Origin: a virus
Strand: one strand, 5' to 3'
Virus record (IMG/VR): IMGVR_UViG_3300022891_000002
Span: 62,001 to 126,000 of that record
Length of the DNA: 64,000 nucleotides
Positions 48,354 through 54,924 of this stretch are shown piece by piece. How positions within the stretch are numbered: position 1 is the stretch's first letter; every line of letters begins with the position of its first letter. A program made the position numbers and the translations under genes. The notes below the pieces were generated by a model. That model did no database searches. It worked only from the letters and a program-made list of their open reading frames with translations, and was not told where the DNA came from.

Positions 48354-48563
48354 TTAGAAGTTGAAAGGATTATCTTTCTCTTCATTTTTAAGTTTTGCTA
48401 GCGCTTCTTGATATTCTTTAGATTCTCTTACTTTAGCTACCATCTCTTCCATAGCTTCATTTTCTGTGAGATATACTGTTTTCTTTACTATTTCTACCTC
48501 AGGAGTTCTAGCAAAGATGTTTAACTTAAGAAATGCTCGGACAATAGATTCTCTTACGCTCAT
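48354..48563 (-). CDS. Small charged protein, 69 aa
   Basis: Begins MSVRESIVRAFLKLNIFART, then a charged helix (VKKTVYLTENEAMEEMVAK) and a lysine/asparagine-rich end. No domain recognised. Followed by a hairpin. Confidence 0.6.
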   Translation of the reverse strand: MSVRESIVRAFLKLNIFARTPEVEIVKKTVYLTENEAMEEMVAKVRESKEYQEALAKLKNEEKDNPFNF

Positions 48564-48566
48564 GAG

Positions 48567-49070
48567 TTATTCTCCTATTTTGAGTTTAGATATAAAACTA
48601 TAGTAGTTTGCTTTATCTACATCATCTCTTACACCGTTTTCTGCTTCTTCCTCTTCTTTACTTATTTGAACTACTCTAGGGTCTTCAGGATATCCATACC
48701 AACCTCCAGATACTAATTTAAAGTAACTCTTACATTCCTCACATTGAATAGTAATAGCTTCCCAACCCGATTCTACTAAACTAGAACTTTCATATATTCC
48801 TACGTTTTCAGTTTTACAGATAGGACAAATTTCTAGTTGATTGCTTATTATTTCGTTGCAAACATCACAGCAAATGTCAGAATCTAACTCTACTTCATAA
48901 ACTTTTCTTACTTGCCAGGTACTAAGAGTCTCTCTATACTGAGCTTTCATTAGTAACTTTTCTTCTTTAGTTTTCTCTCTGTATTTCTCATCTATCTCTT
49001 TTTGTCTTTCAATTTGGTTAAACTCCCACTTCTGCATTATGTCAAAGATATTATCTGGAAGTATACCCAT
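48567..49070 (-). CDS. Zinc-ribbon protein, paralogue of 5714-6016
   Basis: I choose the ATG at 49070 (GGAG eight bases upstream). The N-terminal ~60 residues are helical, highly charged; then CCDVCNEIISNQLEICPIC and CEECKSYFKLVSGGW. The latter matches the 5714 protein, which has CTCSNCKSRFKLVSDEW. The extra N-terminal helix distinguishes it. Zinc binding is likely; role unknown. Confidence 0.75.
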   Translation of the reverse strand: MGILPDNIFDIMQKWEFNQIERQKEIDEKYREKTKEEKLLMKAQYRETLSTWQVRKVYEVELDSDICCDVCNEIISNQLEICPICKTENVGIYESSSLVESGWEAITIQCEECKSYFKLVSGGWYGYPEDPRVVQISKEEEEAENGVRDDVDKANYYSFISKLKIGE

Positions 49071-49084
49071 AACTATTCTCCTCA

Positions 49085-49609
49085 TTAATCGTAAGTCACA
49101 TCTCTAGCTTGTTTATATGTAGGTCTTAGCTCTTTTAAACCACTACTTCCCCACCCTTTATCACCTCTGTCTTTATTTGGCAAGTCTTCTACTAGATTGA
49201 AGTTAATATCTGCTCGACTAGCTACTTGAATTTGAGCTACTCTGTCTCCAACTTCATAAGGAGGTAACTCAGGAACTACATGATAAAAGACAATTGAGTA
49301 TTCTCCAGTATATCCTTCATCTCCCGTTCCAATCCCGTTAGATAGAACTAATCCCGTTTTGGAGATAGAACTACGTGAACGAATTTGTAGCTCTGTATTT
49401 GGAGGAAGGTCAAGAGCAAAACCTAAGTGATATTTATATCCGTAAAGTTTATTACCTAGATAAACTCCTTTTTCTTTTATTATCGGAAATAATAACTCTT
49501 CTCTTCCAACAGCTACAACATCGTAACAAGAGTCAGATGGATTAGCTTTTGTGGGGACTTTAGCATTTGGATGTAGAAGTTTGATGCCTACTTGATGTGT
49601 TTGTGTCAT
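49085..49609 (-). CDS. dut: dUTPase
   Basis: 174 residues with the classical trimeric dUTPase motifs: PSDSCYDVVA (motif 1), IRSRSSISKTGL (motif 2), GIGTGDEGYTGEY (motif 3, with the catalytic Asp and nucleotide-specificity residues), GDRVAQIQV (motif 4) and RGDKGWGSSG (motif 5, Phe replaced by Trp). Removes dUTP and makes dUMP, the substrate for the ThyX encoded at 32442. Works in the cytoplasm during DNA replication. Confidence 0.93.
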   Translation of the reverse strand: MTQTHQVGIKLLHPNAKVPTKANPSDSCYDVVAVGREELLFPIIKEKGVYLGNKLYGYKYHLGFALDLPPNTELQIRSRSSISKTGLVLSNGIGTGDEGYTGEYSIVFYHVVPELPPYEVGDRVAQIQVASRADINFNLVEDLPNKDRGDKGWGSSGLKELRPTYKQARDVTYD

Positions 49610-49612
49610 ATT

Positions 49613-50056
49613 TTATTTTAATGAGTTTAACCAATTCTCACGTAATTGAATAGACGTAAGTAAATCCTCTAAATCAATTTGAATGTCTAACTCTTCCCAT
49701 TGAATTGCCCTGTCACCTAAGAGACTTACTTTTTCTATTTGTTCTTCAGTTTTACCTTTTAAACATTTAAACTCACTAATTTCTACAGTAAACCCGGTAA
49801 AGTGTTTTTGACCTGAGACTCTATATTCTTTCTCTAATTCAAAGAGTAAGTTTAGACTTTTAGTAGATTTCCAATACTCTACTTCAAAGATTTTCCAATA
49901 TATTTCTTTGTGCTTTTCCTTAGCTACTTTGATTTGGTCTTGTAGTTCTTGGTTATTCAGCCAAAAAGTATCATCTAACTCAGGAATATCAGACGTATCA
50001 ATGGCAGATTCTGGAATATTCTCTAATTCTTCAAGTCGTTTGCGCGAGATAGTCAT
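49613..50056 (-). CDS. Protein with BrnA-like N-terminus, 147 aa
   Basis: The first ~35 residues, MTISRKRLEELENIPESAID then TSDIPELDDTFW, closely resemble the opening of BrnA/CopG-like antitoxins, which share the block D-T/Y-S-D-I-P-E-L-D-D-x-F-W. The remaining ~110 residues are a different, helical and beta-mixed domain with no match. BrnA neutralises the BrnT RNase; there is no BrnT here. The ATG overlaps the TGA of the upstream tiny membrane gene by four bases. Confidence 0.6.
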   Translation of the reverse strand: MTISRKRLEELENIPESAIDTSDIPELDDTFWLNNQELQDQIKVAKEKHKEIYWKIFEVEYWKSTKSLNLLFELEKEYRVSGQKHFTGFTVEISEFKCLKGKTEEQIEKVSLLGDRAIQWEELDIQIDLEDLLTSIQLRENWLNSLK

Positions 50057-50136
50057 CTACTCAACTCCAATATAAAGATAATCCACAAAACTAAGATAAT
50101 AACAAAAGCTACAACTGTTATTAGTGTTTCTGTCAT
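50053..50136 (-). CDS. Tiny membrane protein, 27 aa
   Basis: ATG 50136 overlaps the upstream TGA and the TGA at 50053 overlaps the next ATG (ATGA both sides). The sequence is a single hydrophobic helix (LITVVAFVIILVLWIIFIL). Predicted single-span protein; role unknown. Confidence 0.65.
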   Translation of the reverse strand: MTETLITVVAFVIILVLWIIFILELSR

Positions 50137-50426
50137 ACTAATCTCTCATTGTCTAACTCTATAAAATCCGGATACTTCTTCCAATTATCTTTGTGAATTC
50201 CGTAAGCTTTATCTATGTTTATTACTGCTCCTTCATAGTCCGCACTTATCATCAAGTTATAACCGGAACAAAAAGATAGAACTACTAAGAAAATAGAAGC
50301 AGTAGAAGTAGTAATCACATAAGAACTACTATCCTCTACTAAGAACTTCTCTAATTGTTTCCTTACTTGATATTCAGAATGAGGTAAGCTATCTCTCTTG
50401 TAAGAAAATACAACTATCTTGTTCAT
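50133..50426 (-). CDS. Paralogue of 51465-51806, 97 aa
   Basis: Begins MNKIVVFSYKRDSLPHSEYQ; the 113-residue protein at 51465 opens almost identically (MNKTVYFYYKRDSLPHSEYQ). The shared following segment KFLVEDSSSYVITTSTASIF matches KFLEDEDRKEYKISTSTAVI. C-terminal parts diverge. Function unknown. Confidence 0.72.
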   Translation of the reverse strand: MNKIVVFSYKRDSLPHSEYQVRKQLEKFLVEDSSSYVITTSTASIFLVVLSFCSGYNLMISADYEGAVINIDKAYGIHKDNWKKYPDFIELDNERLV

Positions 50427-50665
50427 AATCTAGGAGTCTGTTCGTGTAAAATATAAAGCCAACTTTCATCACATCTATATACCTGAGCTAAAGTAGGTAT
50501 TAACCAACAGTAGTTACCTTGATTATTTTCCATTTCTTCCACTTGTTCAAAAGTTAGAGCTATTCCATGAATGTCTCTTAAGACTTTTATCAAATCACCA
50601 ATACTCATACAATGCTGAGTTCTAGCTTGGAAGATGATATTACCGAAATAGATTGGTTGTTGCAT
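50423..50665 (-). CDS. XRE-like helix-turn-helix protein, 80 aa
   Basis: Helices IGDLIKVLRDIHGIALTFEQ and LAQVYRCDESWLYIL have the order and spacing of a XRE-type HTH. It may be a small regulator. ATG directly overlaps the next gene's stop by four bases. Confidence 0.6.
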   Translation of the reverse strand: MQQPIYFGNIIFQARTQHCMSIGDLIKVLRDIHGIALTFEQVEEMENNQGNYCWLIPTLAQVYRCDESWLYILHEQTPRL

Positions 50666-50854
50666 TTAAATTACCTCTAAGAGAACTTTAAGAGAAACTA
50701 TGATTACCGTTATTACTATTCCGAAAAATCCAGCTATCAAGAAAGGGGAGATGTCATAGTCAACTTTAGATATCCAATCAATGACAAAAGCAAAGAGAAT
50801 ACTATAAATAGATAAAGCTAGAATTCCTGTGACTATTAATTCAAGAGATGTCAT
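50666..50854 (-). CDS. Two-span membrane protein, about 62 aa
   Basis: Start ATG at 50854 (a GTG at 50860 would add two codons). Two hydrophobic helices (LIVTGILALSIYSILFAFVI and LIAGFFGIVITVIIVSL) separated by a short hydrophilic turn. Last of a chain of small membrane-protein genes. Function unknown. Confidence 0.65.
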   Translation of the reverse strand: MTSLELIVTGILALSIYSILFAFVIDWISKVDYDISPFLIAGFFGIVITVIIVSLKVLLEVI

Positions 50855-50945
50855 CTTCACTCACTAATAGAGAAATCATAAAACCGATTGAAACTGCATA
50901 AAGAGTAGCAGTAAATCCAAAGAAAGCTAGGTCTATTGCGTTCAT
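50841..50945 (-). CDS. Tiny membrane protein, 34 aa
   Basis: ATG at 50945 is the internal Met of a longer frame; it overlaps the TGA at 50942 of the upstream tiny gene (ATGA), which makes this start likely. A single hydrophobic segment (LAFFGFTATLYAVSIGFMIS) is followed by acidic SEDDIS. Ends 14 bases inside the next gene. Confidence 0.6.
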   Translation of the reverse strand: MNAIDLAFFGFTATLYAVSIGFMISLLVSEDDIS

Positions 50946-51019
50946 ACAATTAATAGAAATAGAAGATAAGCAAAACTTATAATATAGACAAAACAGATAA
51001 GTCCGATAAATAAAAGCAT
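50942..51019 (-). CDS. Tiny membrane protein, 25 aa
   Basis: ATG 51019 and TGA 50942. The chain is essentially one hydrophobic helix (LFIGLICFVYIISFAYLLFL). Its ATG shares a base with the upstream TAA (TAATG), and it overlaps the next gene by ATGA. Linked overlaps support translation. Confidence 0.55.
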   Translation of the reverse strand: MLLFIGLICFVYIISFAYLLFLLIV

Positions 51020-51102
51020 TAGCTACCTTCAATAATCTCAATTAACTTAAGAATTCCAAAGATAAGAAAAAAGAAAAATCCAACCCAATAAAAGAAAGCC
51101 AT
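51019..51102 (-). CDS. Tiny membrane protein, 27 aa
   Basis: ATG 51102, TAA 51019. One hydrophobic, Phe-rich helix (FYWVGFFFFLIFGILKLI) with a short acidic tail. Four bases separate it from the upstream gene's stop. Confidence 0.55.
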   Translation of the reverse strand: MAFFYWVGFFFFLIFGILKLIEIIEGS

Positions 51103-51106
51103 AATT

Positions 51107-51262
51107 TTACTCCAAATTTAATAAATAATACCCAACAAATAGTCCTAGAAAAAACGAGAAAATAATAACTACTGCAATTTCAAAAGGAAGGATTATCAAT
51201 AAAGCAGCCATTACAAAACCTGTTAACAATCCCGGAATAGAGATGTACCAGTTGTTTCTCAT
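51107..51262 (-). CDS. Small two-span membrane protein, 51 aa
   Basis: ATG 51262 overlaps the TGA of the 51259 gene (ATGA). Hydrophobic segments IPGLLTGFVMAALLIILPF and VVIIFSFFLGLFVGYYLL with little hydrophilic sequence. Function unknown. Confidence 0.65.
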   Translation of the reverse strand: MRNNWYISIPGLLTGFVMAALLIILPFEIAVVIIFSFFLGLFVGYYLLNLE

Positions 51263-51480
51263 ACTTTCTCCTTGAAGACTTCACTACAGTAAACCCAGTC
51301 TTCTACTGTATCCCCAGCTACATCAAAAGTATTGCTACCGTGATATGAGTACCATCGTTTATCCCAGACATCATAGTAAACTACTTCATGCCATCGTGAT
51401 AACCCTAATTCAGATATTCTACTGATAATAGCTAGTACAGGTTCAAACTCTTCTGGTGGTTGTTTCATTTCAAAACCCAA
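51259..51480 (-). CDS. Hypothetical aromatic-rich protein, 73 aa
   Basis: Soluble, acidic, with SRWHEVVYYDVWDKRWYSYH, typical of small phage proteins that appear near Lambda-like DUF551 (W-x-x-x-x-x-Y-x-x-W) types; the match is only approximate. Overlaps the 51465 gene by 16 bases and the next gene by ATGA. Confidence 0.62.
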   Translation of the reverse strand: MGFEMKQPPEEFEPVLAIISRISELGLSRWHEVVYYDVWDKRWYSYHGSNTFDVAGDTVEDWVYCSEVFKEKV

Positions 51481-51806
51481 GTATAGTTCTTAAGGTCATC
51501 TTCAGAAGTCAAAAATAAGATTTCAAACGCTTTGTCTTCAATTTCAAAATCAAAACAGTTAGACCAATCGTTCATTTCCATACTTTTATCTAGTTTTAAT
51601 TCCAAATCTTCGTAGTAAGTAACTAGAGATAATCTATGAAGACGACAGAAAGCTCTAACTATGCTAAAGATTACCGCAGTTGAAGTAGATATCTTATATT
51701 CTTTTCTGTCTTCATCTTCTAGAAACTTATTAAAAGATTGTACTACTTGATATTCAGAATGAGGTAAACTATCTCTTTTATAGTAGAAATAAACTGTTTT
51801 GTTCAT
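51465..51806 (-). CDS. Paralogue of 50133-50426, 113 aa
   Basis: MNKTVYFYYKRDSLPHSEYQ at the start, with strong N-terminal similarity to the 50133 protein. A C-terminal extension (about 20 residues) follows. The pair flanks the membrane-protein gene chain, so the region may have arisen by duplication. Function unknown. Confidence 0.72.
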   Translation of the reverse strand: MNKTVYFYYKRDSLPHSEYQVVQSFNKFLEDEDRKEYKISTSTAVIFSIVRAFCRLHRLSLVTYYEDLELKLDKSMEMNDWSNCFDFEIEDKAFEILFLTSEDDLKNYTWVLK

Positions 51807-51826
51807 AACTTATTCTCCTAGTTATA

Positions 51827-51855
51827 TAAGAGGAGCTTATAAGAAACCCCTCTTA
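51827..51855 (-). terminator. Hairpin after the 51868 gene
   Basis: TAAGAGG (51827-51833) pairs with CCTCTTA (51849-51855), a seven-base stem with a 15-base loop. It is in the 61-base gap downstream of 51868 on the minus strand. Confidence 0.5.
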
Positions 51856-51867
51856 GTTATTGTTTAC

Positions 51868-52083
51868 TTATAAATCCATCAAACTCTCATCTAATTCATC
51901 AGTATCTATTCGGATTTTTGCTACCTCTTCTAGAAAGTTAGCTAAACATACACCTTCACTACCGAAATTATCTTTTGATTCTAGCCATTCATTTTTAGTA
52001 GAATCTAAAAGATATCTCCAAGTATAAGTGTAGTATCCGTAAACATCTCTAGTGCTAATAATCTTAAATACTTCTGTCTCCAT
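51868..52083 (-). CDS. Hypothetical acidic protein, 71 aa
   Basis: Start ATG 52083 (METEVFKIISTRD) has GGAG nine bases upstream; a longer reading begins at 52107. Strand-rich N-terminus with YGYYTYTWRYLLD, acidic C-terminus. Lies 24 bases after the NrdB stop. Function unknown. Confidence 0.65.
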   Translation of the reverse strand: METEVFKIISTRDVYGYYTYTWRYLLDSTKNEWLESKDNFGSEGVCLANFLEEVAKIRIDTDELDESLMDL

Positions 52084-52107
52084 TATCTTTTCTCCGGCAG
52101 TAAGCAA

Positions 52108-52836
52108 TCAGTAATAAGAAGGAAGATTTTGATTATCTAACTCAAAAAAGGCAGGCATTACGTAATTGGCTGTGTCTGATAATTCAGAGGCAACTCCTTG
52201 ATATAGCAATGTGTCGCTAGATTTCAACCACACATCAGGAAAACCGAACTTACCAGGAGAATTTAGAGTTTCTACAATCCACTCTACAGTACGTTTACGT
52301 AAACTATCAAGCGATTTAGAATAGCTATATCCTAAGTCCGCAGCAATTTGTCTGTTAGTAGAGACGTGAATATTTTCATCGTTAGAAATATCACGACTAA
52401 CTAATCTTAAACCTGCGTCACCAAATTTACGGAGGATAGGAAGGATTACAAAAAATACACTATTCTCAATCACCCAAGCTTTTACTACTGGGTGGTCAGG
52501 ATGGTCAATCCATTCTTTAGTTATAATACTCGCTTCATTCTCCATATTCTCATCTGTCAACTGATATACAGAATGAGCCATATTTAAGACTTCATCGTGA
52601 CGAAATTCATCTTCAATATTAGATTGCAATAGTTTAATAGCATCCTCGGATAGTCTTGACATCTCACGTTTACATCCTAATAGAATCCAATCTCCTACAG
52701 GAATTTCTAATGTTCGTAACGCGATTGCACGTCCAATAGTTTCTTCTGACCCTTCCATTACGGGAGATGGTTTACCGACGTTAGGTGTCCAAGGCTTCTT
52801 TTTAGCCAATAATTCAGAATAGAATGTATTTGTCAT
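52108..52836 (-). CDS. nrdB: Ribonucleotide reductase small subunit, class I-like, no radical Tyr
   Basis: 242 residues, shorter than bacterial NrdB (~340-375). Two E-x-x-H motifs (EFRH about residue 76 and ENIH about 156) plus Glu in WVIENSVF form the diiron ligand set of the ferritin-like R2 fold. The residue four after the first ligand His, the position of the radical Tyr in classical R2, is Leu (EFRHDEVL), so another cofactor scheme is likely (as in several Tyr-less subclasses). Pairs with the large subunit encoded immediately upstream at 52864. Resembles the short RNRs of cyanophages. Confidence 0.8.
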   Translation of the reverse strand: MTNTFYSELLAKKKPWTPNVGKPSPVMEGSEETIGRAIALRTLEIPVGDWILLGCKREMSRLSEDAIKLLQSNIEDEFRHDEVLNMAHSVYQLTDENMENEASIITKEWIDHPDHPVVKAWVIENSVFFVILPILRKFGDAGLRLVSRDISNDENIHVSTNRQIAADLGYSYSKSLDSLRKRTVEWIVETLNSPGKFGFPDVWLKSSDTLLYQGVASELSDTANYVMPAFFELDNQNLPSYY

Positions 52837-52863
52837 TATTTTATATTTTATAGTTAGTTAGCG

Positions 52864-54240
52864 TTATTCAGCACAAGAAGTACATAACCCATCAAGGTTA
52901 CACGACTCTACAGCAGTTGAAATATTATCCTCTGTGATTACACGACTCTTATCTAGAAAATCTTGCTCAATAGGTAAACGATAGTAAGTAGTTTTAAGTG
53001 GAGATGCCAACCAATCTGCAATGAAATCTTTATCTACTGTACAAGTGTTCCAAATGTTGAAACTAATCGCATGAGCCAAACCTGTTCTATCCATCATACT
53101 TTGCCATGCTTTCATCAATCGATATTGAACATCCCAACCAACCTCTCTTGCTGTTTCACCTTTAGGGTTATGTTCATAATTTGTAACTCCAAAAGTACCG
53201 CTATCCCGGTCAACTATATTGTTAATTGGAGGGCTAATTTCTGGAGCAGTAGTAAACATCTCTCTGTCACGGTTACGATAAGCCACAGAGGCAGTAGGAG
53301 CAATTGTAAAAGCACGTTGCATCCCATGTTTACACGCTACAATCTTAGCTTTATCAAACCCCTCTAATAAAGCATCTACAATAGCAACAGCATTAGATGA
53401 TAGGGAAGTAGATGAATTTTCAATATTGTATACTCTATTTTCTAACGCATCTACAAACTCTGAATATTTAACTTCTTCAATAGCGAGCAAATTAGCTAAT
53501 CCTAACACTCCTAAACCCACTTGCTTATCCTCGTTAGGTGATAAATATAATCCTTGTTTATCCACACCAGTTTGAGGATGTAACTCACATAGAAATTTCA
53601 TTCCATCTTCAAAAGCCTGGGCAATTTCATCAATCTTACACTTACCTAAATTAGTGTGGGAAAGTAGGCAAGAAGCTCTAGACGAAATTATTATTTCCAT
53701 GCACACGTTAGAGTAGAGACGATTACCGTCTTTATCCCATTGTTTCTTAGCTAACCATACTGACCCGTCTCTAACTTTCTGAATAATAAGGTCAATATGA
53801 GGTGATTCTAATAAATTTTCATCTACATACAGAGATTTCTTAGCCCAAGGTAAATCTTTAGGAGTAGCATTTAAAAAATCAACTAGGTCACTGTGATTGT
53901 AATCGAGATATACAACAACAGCCCCATTCTTATAGATACCTCCACGTCTTAGAATCTCGTTGAGTTGGCTATAGATTTGAGCAAAACTAACTGCACCACT
54001 CGCAACCAAACCTTTGCTATTAGTCGTACCTTTTGAACGTATATTAGACAAGTTAATTGCCACACCAGCACCATATCTTAGAGCGCCACTGGTAAATAAC
54101 CAACTTTGTTCAATCCCGTCTTTCCCTTCCATACTATCTTGCACATCAAACACGGTACAGGATACTGGAAGCCTGCCATCTGGGTTTTTCATCCAATCAG
54201 ATACGCGACCTGTAACAGCAATATTTTTAGGTTTTTTCAT
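52864..54240 (-). CDS. nrdA: Ribonucleotide reductase large subunit, short class I-like form
   Basis: 458 residues, much shorter than bacterial NrdA (~700-850), like compact RNRs of some cyanophages. Present: PVSC (Cys28) and SRASC (Cys191), the active-site redox pair; N-V-C-M-E (Asn178, Cys180, Glu182), the catalytic N-C-E triad; GAGVAINLSNIR and GGIYKNGAVVVYL barrel strands; FTIAPTASVAYRNR, the phosphate-binding loop; and a C-terminal CTSC pair for reduction. No ATP cone is present, so allosteric activity control is probably lost. It reduces ribonucleotides to deoxynucleotides together with the 52108 subunit. Confidence 0.85.
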   Translation of the reverse strand: MKKPKNIAVTGRVSDWMKNPDGRLPVSCTVFDVQDSMEGKDGIEQSWLFTSGALRYGAGVAINLSNIRSKGTTNSKGLVASGAVSFAQIYSQLNEILRRGGIYKNGAVVVYLDYNHSDLVDFLNATPKDLPWAKKSLYVDENLLESPHIDLIIQKVRDGSVWLAKKQWDKDGNRLYSNVCMEIIISSRASCLLSHTNLGKCKIDEIAQAFEDGMKFLCELHPQTGVDKQGLYLSPNEDKQVGLGVLGLANLLAIEEVKYSEFVDALENRVYNIENSSTSLSSNAVAIVDALLEGFDKAKIVACKHGMQRAFTIAPTASVAYRNRDREMFTTAPEISPPINNIVDRDSGTFGVTNYEHNPKGETAREVGWDVQYRLMKAWQSMMDRTGLAHAISFNIWNTCTVDKDFIADWLASPLKTTYYRLPIEQDFLDKSRVITEDNISTAVESCNLDGLCTSCAE

Positions 54241-54244
54241 AATT

Positions 54245-54460
54245 CTATTTCTCTTCTTTAATTGGTAAGTAAGTATTTACAATCCCGGCAGTAAAATCAG
54301 TCAAACCTAGCTGTATCAATTTCTCTTTTACATAACTTCTATCAATTTTTTTATACTTAACCGACACTAACTCGTTTTGTTCAAATTCATACAAAGCTTC
54401 AAGAACTAACCAGATTCCTTCATATTGACCAGAGAAGAAAGCAATTGTAGCACTATCCAT
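54245..54460 (-). CDS. Hypothetical protein, paralogue of part of 54473
   Basis: 71 residues; SYVKEKLIQLGLTDFTAGIV matches KYVIDKLTELELTEYVEPII of the upstream neighbour. Soluble, helical. Located just upstream of nrdA on the same strand. Function unknown. Confidence 0.66.
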   Translation of the reverse strand: MDSATIAFFSGQYEGIWLVLEALYEFEQNELVSVKYKKIDRSYVKEKLIQLGLTDFTAGIVNTYLPIKEEK

Positions 54461-54472
54461 TTAGTTAACCTC

Positions 54473-54823
54473 TCAGCTCACTAATAAATCGTTTGTATCT
54501 AAATAGTCTTGTACTAAATCTAGAATCTTGGAAGCTAAAGGTAATTTCCCCTGTACATAAGATTCATCACCTTTATAGGGATTATTAGTAATAAGCTCAT
54601 TAGCTATTAGTAAAGCTATTTTCTTTTTTAACTCCTCTTTAGTTATCTTGTAGTAGTTATTAATGATTGGTTCGACATACTCAGTAAGTTCTAATTCAGT
54701 TAATTTATCAATTACGTACTTTTTAGTTGGATAGACAGTAAACCCATCTTTCTCACTAAGTTGTTGCAATACTTCCATTACACCTTCTACTTTGGCAGAT
54801 TCATAGTTACTCATCTCATTCAC
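54473..54823 (-). CDS. Hypothetical helical protein, 116 aa
   Basis: Internal region is similar to the 54245 protein (see there). Mostly helical with an acidic end (DLVQDYLDTNDLLVS). The first Met may be codon 1 or 4. Probably cotranscribed with nrdA and nrdB. The 101-base gap on its 5' side shows no gene. Confidence 0.66.
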   Translation of the reverse strand: MNEMSNYESAKVEGVMEVLQQLSEKDGFTVYPTKKYVIDKLTELELTEYVEPIINNYYKITKEELKKKIALLIANELITNNPYKGDESYVQGKLPLASKILDLVQDYLDTNDLLVS

Positions 54824-54924
54824 CTACACTGGTTTTGATATTTTAACGTTCTTATATTAGTAGATTACGACTGATAAGCTATTCATTATTCTCTAAGTCT
54901 TTCTATTAGGTTTGTTTATGACGA

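Noticed and set aside
53071-54268. Plus-strand frames opposite nrdA (53071-53367, 54014-54268)
   Set aside because: Overlap a well-supported enzyme gene entirely; no independent signals.
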